Source: VAZQ01 sp963725065
GTDB lineage: Bacteria > Pseudomonadota > Alphaproteobacteria > Rhizobiales > Xanthobacteraceae
NCBI GenBank assembly: GCA_963725065.1
Contig: CAVRXD010000035.1
Location: forward strand, 1 to 64,000
DNA: 64,000 nucleotides
Direction of reading: 5' to 3'
Shown here piece by piece: positions 58,873-64,000 of the stretch (positions within the stretch are counted from its first letter, which is position 1; each line of letters starts with the position of its first letter). A program made the position numbers and the translations under genes. The notes under the pieces were generated by a model. The model was given only the letters and a program-made list of their open reading frames with translations, made no database searches and had not been told where the DNA came from.

Positions 58873-59310
58873 CTAATCCGCGAAGTCGTCCGGCCTGAGC
58901 TCGATCGGCGTGCCATGCGGCGTGCGGTCCGCGGCGTGATGCCAGGCGCGGCGATAGCGCGCGAGCATCGCCGTGTCAGCCAAACCTCTGGCGGCGACGA
59001 TGCGCTCGAGCGCGTTGAGCCAATGCCGATAGTAGGTCTCGCCGGTATCGGGATCGCCGGCGGCCTGCGCGCGCTTGATTTCCTCGCCCAGCGTCGCCGC
59101 CCATTCGGGCCAGCTGAACAGGCCGCGCTCGTGCAGGGCGAGCGTCATGGCGAAGGCCTGCGCTTCCCAGGGTTCGCGGAAGACCGGCCCTTCCGCATCG
59201 CGCGGAATGCCCGGCACCGCCGCGGTGGCGCGACGGGCGGCCGCGGCGTCGATGCCGGCGCCGTCACTGCGGCCGGGCGAGCGTCGCGGGCGAGCGCCGG
59301 AGGACTCCAT
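58873..59310 (-). CDS. Nitrile hydratase accessory/activator-like protein
   Basis: 145 residues. After a low-complexity start the domain reads GPVFREPWEAQAFAMTLALH, ERGLFSWPEWAATLGEEIKR and GETYYRHWLNALERIVAARG. This is the nitrile hydratase accessory family, which resembles the beta-subunit N-terminus and helps load the metal. Its ATG overlaps the last base of the nthB stop (TGATG), so it is the third gene of the operon nthA-nthB-accessory. Confidence 0.85.
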   Translation of the reverse strand: MESSGARPRRSPGRSDGAGIDAAAARRATAAVPGIPRDAEGPVFREPWEAQAFAMTLALHERGLFSWPEWAATLGEEIKRAQAAGDPDTGETYYRHWLNALERIVAARGLADTAMLARYRRAWHHAADRTPHGTPIELRPDDFAD

Positions 59311-59966
59311 CACGCCGGATCGAGATAGGGCTCGAACGCGTCGATCGACACCTTGACCGTCGGGTCGGCATCGGGGCCCCACAGCTCGGCGCCGTCGAAC
59401 ACGACGGTATAGAGCCATTGCGGATCGTCGCCCTTGTCGATCGCCACCGCATCGGGGAAGGCGTGGCAGCCGTGCACGAGCTGAACCACGCCGACGCGCC
59501 CGCGCGCGTAGCGCGGCAGCCGGGTGTGGGTCGGCGGGTGGATGTTCTTGGTGCGCACGTGGTCGCCCGGCTTGAACCGTGCGGGCGCCTGCGCCTGGCG
59601 ATAGAACGAGCCGCGCGTCATCCCTTGCCGGACGACGTCGGTCGTGAGCTTGCGCTTGAGCGGCTTGCCCGGACGCAACGCGTGACCGGCGGCGAGTTCC
59701 TCGGCATCGGCGTAACCGCGCTCGACGACATTCTTTTCCATCGCCAGCGCCCAGCGCTGGTAATAGGACGCGGTGACGTAGACCTGCGGCGGCAGCCTTT
59801 CCTGCGCGAAGCGCGACATGTCGATGTGCCACGCGCCGGCGTAGCCCATGGCGCGTTGCATCGCGAGCACGCGCCCTTCCCAGGAGGCGTGAAACGGCGG
59901 CTCGTTGGGCTCGGGTTCGACCTTCCCGAAGCCGTCCATGCCGCCCATGTCATGGATGCCGTCCAT
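59310..59966 (-). CDS. nthB: Nitrile hydratase beta subunit
   Basis: 218 residues. It starts MDGIHDMGGMDGFGKVEPEP, the family N-terminus. WEGRVLAMQRAMG, ASYYQRWALAMEKNVVERG and the C-terminal SH3-like domain (FKPGDHVRTKNIHPPTHTRL, YARGRVGVVQLVHGCHAFPD) follow. The ATG overlaps the nthA stop by one base. The alpha-beta heterodimer hydrates nitriles to amides. Confidence 0.94.
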   Translation of the reverse strand: MDGIHDMGGMDGFGKVEPEPNEPPFHASWEGRVLAMQRAMGYAGAWHIDMSRFAQERLPPQVYVTASYYQRWALAMEKNVVERGYADAEELAAGHALRPGKPLKRKLTTDVVRQGMTRGSFYRQAQAPARFKPGDHVRTKNIHPPTHTRLPRYARGRVGVVQLVHGCHAFPDAVAIDKGDDPQWLYTVVFDGAELWGPDADPTVKVSIDAFEPYLDPA

Positions 59967-60598
59967 CACGCGGCCTCGTCGGGGCGCTTGGCGACGCCGG
60001 TGCCGATCATCGAATCCCGCGTCACCAGCTGGGCGAGGCGTTCCTCGCTCCAGCCTTCGGTGCCGGGCGGGCGCATCGGCAGCACCAGGAAGCGGGTCTC
60101 CGCGGTCGAATCCCACACGCGGATTTCGGTCTCTTTCGGCAGGCTGACGCCGAAATCGGCCAGCACGCCGCGGGGGTCCTTCACCGCCCGCGAGCGGTAG
60201 GGCGCGGATTTGTACCAGACCGGCGGCAGCCCGAGCACTTCCCACGGATAGCAGGAGCAAAGGGTGCACACGATCATATTGTGCAGCGCGGGGGTGTTCT
60301 CGACCGCGACGAGATGGTCGCCGACCCTGCTTTCGTGGCCCAGCGAACTCACCGCCTTGGATGCGTCTTCGAGCAGCGCATGCTTGAACGCAGGATCGCT
60401 CCAGGCCTTGGCGACGACACGCGCGCCGTTGTGGGGCCCGACCTTGGTCTCGTAGGCCTCGATGATGGCGTCGAGCGCGGCCGGATCGATGTATCCCTTC
60501 TCGGTCAGGACCGTCTCCAGCGCCCGCACGCGCAGCTGCGTCTCGGACAGCTCCGAACCGTGCTGATGATGGTGGTCGTCGTGATCATGCTCGGCCAT
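59966..60598 (-). CDS. nthA: Nitrile hydratase alpha subunit, cobalt type
   Basis: 210 residues. The metal claw is C111-T-L-C114-S-C116 in VCTLCSCYPWEVLGLPP. Threonine after the first cysteine marks the Co3+ type (serine in the Fe type). C114 and C116 would be oxidised to sulfinic and sulfenic acids. A His/Asp-rich start (AEHDHDDHHHQHGS) precedes the usual LRVRALETVLTEKGYIDPAA. AAGGTG precedes the ATG at 60598. The operon order alpha, beta, accessory is usual for cobalt enzymes. No amidase is in the window to use the product. Confidence 0.95.
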   Translation of the reverse strand: MAEHDHDDHHHQHGSELSETQLRVRALETVLTEKGYIDPAALDAIIEAYETKVGPHNGARVVAKAWSDPAFKHALLEDASKAVSSLGHESRVGDHLVAVENTPALHNMIVCTLCSCYPWEVLGLPPVWYKSAPYRSRAVKDPRGVLADFGVSLPKETEIRVWDSTAETRFLVLPMRPPGTEGWSEERLAQLVTRDSMIGTGVAKRPDEAA

Positions 60599-60705
60599 GA
60601 GGGCACCTTCAGTGCAAAGGGTCGTCATTCCTGCGGATGATGATCTAGTATCCTCCGGGCCGGATTTGAAGTCGAGAGCAGGACGTTCGTAAGCGCGCGA
60701 GCCGC

Positions 60706-61524
60706 ATGGATACGAACGCCGGAACCGGGGGCATCAGACGCAGCATGGGCAGTGCGGCGGAACTATTCGACCTCAAGGGACGCGTCGCGCTGGTCACCGG
60801 CGCGTCGAGCGGGCTTGGCGTGCGCTTCGCCGAGGTGCTGGCGCGCGAAGGCGCGGCGGTCGCGCTGGTCGCCCGCCGCAAGGAGAAGCTCGCGGCGGTG
60901 CAGGCGCGCATCGAACAGGCCGGCGGCCGTGCCGTCGCGATCGCCGCCGACGTGCTCGACCGCGCCGCGATGACGCGCGCGTTCGACGAGGCCGAGACGG
61001 CCTTCGGCACCGTCACCATCCTGGTCAACAATGCCGGCGTGGCGCATGCGAACCGGGCCGTCGATCTGCCGGCGGAGGAGTGGCGACGGGTGCTGGGCAC
61101 CAATCTGGACGCAGTGTTCTTCTGGGCGCAGGAAGCCGCGCGCCGCATGCTGGCGGCGAAGCAGGGCGGCGCCATCGTCAACATCGCCTCGGTGCTCGGC
61201 TTCGGCGTCGCCAAGGGCACGGCGGCCTATGCGGTGGCGAAGGCCGGCATCGTCCAGCTCACCAAGGCGCTCGGGCTCGAGCTCGCCTTCCGGGGCATCC
61301 GCGTCAATTCCATCGCGCCGGGCTGGATCGTGACCGATCTCAACCGCGAATATCTGTTGAGCGAGCAGGGCGCGGCGATCAAACGCGAGATCCCCGTCGG
61401 TCGTTTCGGCGAGGAAGGCGATCTCGACGGGGTGCTGCTGCTGCTGGTCTCCGACGCCGGCCGCTTTATCGCGGGGACCACCATCGTGGTCGACGGCGGC
61501 CAGATGGTGGGATTGCGGGGGTGA
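60706..61524 (+). CDS. Short-chain dehydrogenase/reductase
   Basis: 272 residues. The cofactor motif is TGASSGLG, then NNAGVAH and the catalytic S-Y-K set in NIASVLGFGVAKGTAAYAVA and KAG. ARRKEKLAAV after strand 2 suggests NADP(H). The C-terminal VDGGQMVGLRG is typical of the FabG-like group. The first ATG (60706) lacks a ribosome site; 60745 is an equally possible start. The next gene, an acyl-CoA dehydrogenase, follows after 48 bp and they may form a unit for a CoA-linked oxidation. Confidence 0.9.
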   Translation: MDTNAGTGGIRRSMGSAAELFDLKGRVALVTGASSGLGVRFAEVLAREGAAVALVARRKEKLAAVQARIEQAGGRAVAIAADVLDRAAMTRAFDEAETAFGTVTILVNNAGVAHANRAVDLPAEEWRRVLGTNLDAVFFWAQEAARRMLAAKQGGAIVNIASVLGFGVAKGTAAYAVAKAGIVQLTKALGLELAFRGIRVNSIAPGWIVTDLNREYLLSEQGAAIKREIPVGRFGEEGDLDGVLLLLVSDAGRFIAGTTIVVDGGQMVGLRG

Positions 61525-61572
61525 CGACGGCCCCGCGGGCGGCGTCCACCGTGATGTGACAAGGATACGAGC

Positions 61573-62784
61573 ATGGACTTTACGCTGTCGCCCGAGATCG
61601 AAGACATCCGCCTGCGCACGCGCCGGTTCGTCGAGCAGCATGTGCTGCCGCTTGAAAGCGATCGGGCGAATTACGACGAGCACGAAAACATCCGCCTCGA
61701 CGTGTTGCGTGGCGTGCAGGCCAAGGCCAGGGCGGAGGGGCTGTGGGCGCCGCAGGCGCCGAAGGCCTATGGCGGGATGGCGCTGCCGATCGTCGGCTGG
61801 GCCGCGATGTACGAGGAAGCGAATCGTTCGATCTTCGGGCCGCTCGCGTTCAATTGCGCCGCGCCCGACGACGGCAATATGAATCTGCTCGCGCTGGTAG
61901 GAACCGATGCGCAGAAGGACAAATGGCTGCGACCCATCGTCGACGGCAAGGTGCGCTCCTCCTTCGCCATGACCGAACCCGCGCCCGGCGGCGGCTCCGA
62001 TCCGGACATGATCCGCACGCGCGCGGAGAAGAAAGGCGACACCTGGGTGATCCACGGTCACAAGTGGTTCATCACCGGGGCGGGCGTCGCCGACCATTTC
62101 ATTCTGCTCGCGCGCACCTCGGACGACGCGCGCCGCGGGCTCACCGCGTTCCTCTTCCACCGCGACCAGCCCGGCTGGCGCATCCTGCGCCGGATCCCGA
62201 TCATGGGGCCGGAGGAGCATGGCGGCCACTGCGAACTCGCCTTCGAAGGGCTCGAAGTGCCCGACGAGAACGTGCTGATGAAGGTCGGTGACGGATTGCG
62301 CGTCACCCAGATCAGGCTCGGGCCGGCGCGCCTCACCCATTGCATGCGCTGGCTCGGGCTGGCCAAGCGCTGCATGGAAATCGCCCAGGGTTATGTGGCG
62401 GACCGCGAAGGCTTCGGCATCCGATTGGCCGACCGCGAGAGCGTGCAGATCAAGCTCGGTGAGGTCGCGCACCAGATCCAGATCGGGCGGCTGCTGGTCA
62501 TGCACGCGGCCTGGAAGCTCGATCACGGCGACCGCGCGCGCAAGGAAGTCTCCATGGCCAAGGTGCACGTCGCCGACACCCTGCATCAGGCAGCCGACGT
62601 CGCGATCCAGCTCAACGGCGCGCGCGGCTATTCCAAGGACACGATCCTGGAATGGATTTACCGCTACGCGCGGCAGGCGCGCCTCGTCGATGGCGCTTCC
62701 GAGGTCCACAACATGGTGCTGGCGCGGTTCATGAAGGACGAGGGCCGCGACTTCTGGACCTGGGGCGGTGGTAACAGGGTATGA
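61573..62784 (+). CDS. Acyl-CoA dehydrogenase
   Basis: 403 residues, full length. FAD/substrate segments SFAMTEPAPGGGSDPDMIRT, HKWFITGAGVADHFILLART and the C-terminal QLNGARGYSKDTILEWIYRY with RQARLVDGASEVHNMVLARF are clear. The last motif, with Asp-Gly before A-S-E-V-H, resembles the ACAD10/11 group rather than the medium-chain enzymes, whose base glutamate precedes GT. The acyl chain specificity cannot be read. Follows the SDR gene in the same direction. Confidence 0.92.
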   Translation: MDFTLSPEIEDIRLRTRRFVEQHVLPLESDRANYDEHENIRLDVLRGVQAKARAEGLWAPQAPKAYGGMALPIVGWAAMYEEANRSIFGPLAFNCAAPDDGNMNLLALVGTDAQKDKWLRPIVDGKVRSSFAMTEPAPGGGSDPDMIRTRAEKKGDTWVIHGHKWFITGAGVADHFILLARTSDDARRGLTAFLFHRDQPGWRILRRIPIMGPEEHGGHCELAFEGLEVPDENVLMKVGDGLRVTQIRLGPARLTHCMRWLGLAKRCMEIAQGYVADREGFGIRLADRESVQIKLGEVAHQIQIGRLLVMHAAWKLDHGDRARKEVSMAKVHVADTLHQAADVAIQLNGARGYSKDTILEWIYRYARQARLVDGASEVHNMVLARFMKDEGRDFWTWGGGNRV

Positions 62785-63075
62785 GCGCGGCGCTGCCGTA
62801 TGCAAGGGCACGCCCCGCGAGGCTGCATGCAGGTTGGGCGATTTCGGTCCAATAAATATTCAGACAGACATTAACGAGACCAATTCATCCCAAAACGGCG
62901 GCATGCAGGTTCATAATTAGCCGCTTCAAGTAGTCGCGAAGTCGTGTTGCAATCCGCCGCCAAAAGTTACTGGTGCGGGCCCCCATATTCCTGTATCGCA
63001 GCCGCCCTTGGACGGGAAAGCGTTCTCCGGGTTGATGGTTTTCGACGACTTCCCTGGCAGCAGCCGAGATCATCC

Positions 63076-63918
63076 ATGAAAATCCGTATTGGTTTCGAGA
63101 TCACCTACGACTTCGTCGCGCCTACGCCAATGATGCTGATGCTCAACGTGCATCCATCGCGCGCCGCCGACATCATCAAGCCCGATCAGCTTCGCGTCTC
63201 GCCGGCGGTTCCGTTCACCCGCTATCTCGACGCGTTCGGCAACGTCTGCACCCGTCTGGTGGCGCCGCCGGGCCAGCTGGACATTCGCACCGACGCCCTG
63301 GTGGCGGATTCGGGATTGCCCGACGTGGTCGAGCCGGCCGCCCGCCAGCACGAAGTCGCTGAGCTTCCGCACGACGCCTTGGTGTTCCTGCTGGCGAGCA
63401 GATATTGCGAGACCGAGCGGCTGATGGAGGCGGCGTGGTCGCGCTTCGGCAACACGCCGCTGGGTTGGGCGCGGGTGCAGGCGATCTGCGACTTCGTCCA
63501 TTCCCACGTGCGCTTTGGCTATCAGCACGCGCGCGCCACCAAGACCGCGACCGACGTCATCATCGAACGCCGCGGCGTGTGCCGCGACTTTGCTCATCTC
63601 GCGATCACGCTGTGCCGCTGCATGAACATCCCGGCGCGCTATTGCACCGGTTATCTGGGCGACATCGGCGTTCCGCCGGAGCCGGATCCGATGGATTTCA
63701 GCGCCTGGTTCGAGGTCTATCTCGGCGGCCGCTGGTACGCGTTCGATGCCCGCCACAACATTCCCCGCATCGGCCGCATTGTCATGGCGCGTGGCCGTGA
63801 CGCCGCCGATGTGGCGTTCAGCACGACCTTCGGGCCGAACGTGCTCCGGCGCTTCGTCGTGCACACGGACGAGGCGCCAGTGGCCGAGATTGAGCTGGTC
63901 GAGCGCAAGGTGGCGTAA
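63076..63918 (+). CDS. Transglutaminase-like (papain-fold) protein
   Basis: 280 residues. The N-terminal bacterial transglutaminase-like beta domain reads GFEITYDFVAPTPMMLMLNV and LDAFGNVCTRLVAPPGQ. The core has the nucleophile C169 in ERRGVCRDFAHLAITLC and D224 in WYAFDARHN. Where active members have His-Ala-Trp before EVY, this one reads S209-A-W in MDFSAWFEVYLGGRW, so the usual catalytic histidine is absent. It may be a subfamily with a shifted histidine (H227) or be inactive. The ATG at 63076 is the first that starts the domain. There is no signal peptide. Confidence 0.82.
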   Translation: MKIRIGFEITYDFVAPTPMMLMLNVHPSRAADIIKPDQLRVSPAVPFTRYLDAFGNVCTRLVAPPGQLDIRTDALVADSGLPDVVEPAARQHEVAELPHDALVFLLASRYCETERLMEAAWSRFGNTPLGWARVQAICDFVHSHVRFGYQHARATKTATDVIIERRGVCRDFAHLAITLCRCMNIPARYCTGYLGDIGVPPEPDPMDFSAWFEVYLGGRWYAFDARHNIPRIGRIVMARGRDAADVAFSTTFGPNVLRRFVVHTDEAPVAEIELVERKVA

Positions 63919-63936
63919 GCCATCCGCCGGCGGCGG

Positions 63937-64000
63937 TTATTGCGCGTCGAGCTCGGCGCCGGTCTGCAGCGGCTTTTCCTCCATCAGCGCGATCGCGATG
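63937..64000 (-). CDS. C-terminal end of a minus-strand gene running off the window
   Basis: Read from the window edge on the minus strand, one frame gives IAIALMEEKPLQTGAELDAQ followed by TAA at 63937-63939, 19 bp past the transglutaminase stop. Codon use fits real coding. Too short to identify. Confidence 0.4.
   Translation of the reverse strand, partial: IAIALMEEKPLQTGAELDAQ

Noticed and set aside
1..64000. Prophage, insertion sequence, CRISPR array, tRNA or rRNA
   Set aside because: I looked for integrase or transposase motifs, regular repeat-spacer arrays and tRNA-like cloverleaf or rRNA stretches and saw none.

Overview
The window is GC-rich, single-copy bacterial chromosome. It most resembles an alphaproteobacterium of the order Hyphomicrobiales (Bradyrhizobium, Pseudolabrys or Rhodoplanes type). 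That inference rests on the Azt-type zinc ABC transporter, the ornithine decarboxylase/homospermidine synthase pair, Bug/TTT tricarboxylate receptors, an NAD-linked molybdenum formate dehydrogenase of the Fds type, and short palindromic repeats of the kind scattered through these genomes. I saw no rRNA or tRNA gene, no CRISPR array, no transposase and no phage gene.

Layout. (1) 0-18.2 kb is an oxalate/formate region. It holds the start of a SucC-like CoA ligase (minus strand), a tripartite tricarboxylate transporter (tctC, tctB, tctA), a GntR/FCD regulator, oxalyl-CoA decarboxylase (oxc), formyl-CoA:oxalate CoA-transferase (frc), a stand-alone 10-formyl-THF hydrolase-like formyltransferase, formate-THF ligase (fhs), a lone Bug receptor, a LysR regulator, and a formate dehydrogenase made of an fdsG-fdsB fusion plus fdsA. 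Genes before about 5.7 kb carry many frameshifts; from there on the frames are clean. (2) 18.3-23 kb holds a capsule/glycan-type protein, an alpha/beta hydrolase, bioB, inorganic pyrophosphatase and the fluoride channel crcB with a fluoride riboswitch. (3) 23.1-27.1 kb holds a sugar kinase and a Zur-box-controlled zinc cluster: a His-rich micro-protein followed by aztA, aztB and aztC. (4) 27.2-33.4 kb holds a propeller/cytochrome fusion, an ankyrin protein, a VOC protein, a COG0523 GTPase with a WD40 partner, and a DUF2147 protein. (5) 33.7-40.9 kb holds a polyamine operon (ornithine decarboxylase, GNAT, homospermidine synthase) with a long structured leader, then a small membrane protein, an HTH regulator, a DapA-like aldolase/lyase and a YVTN propeller. 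(6) 41-51.5 kb holds a giant Lhr helicase, a VOC protein, a mono-haem cytochrome, a GlcG/HbpS protein, an exported bicupin oxalate decarboxylase and an isoquinoline-oxidoreductase-like pair (iorAB). (7) 51.7-64 kb holds an M3 peptidase, a frameshifted gamma-glutamyltransferase, DUF1007 plus a NicO metal transporter, a flavin monooxygenase, a cobalt-type nitrile hydratase operon, an SDR, an acyl-CoA dehydrogenase and a transglutaminase-like protein.

How the genes may work together. Oxalate could be taken up by the TTT system, activated by Frc and decarboxylated by Oxc. The formate could then be oxidised by Fds, giving NADH, or captured on tetrahydrofolate by Fhs. A second route is the exported bicupin at 47.4 kb, which would make formate outside the cytoplasm. 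Three near-palindromic 19-bp sites in front of tctC, tctB and gntR are candidate operators for the local GntR protein. Metal handling recurs: zinc import, fluoride export, a COG0523 GTPase and a NicO transporter close to a cobalt enzyme.

Limits. Functions are assigned from motifs and family resemblance read by eye. No database or folding search was run. Isolated frameshifts at about 29.7, 30.3, 40.7, 55.1 and 56.95 kb, and the dense set before 5.7 kb, may be consensus errors rather than real mutations.
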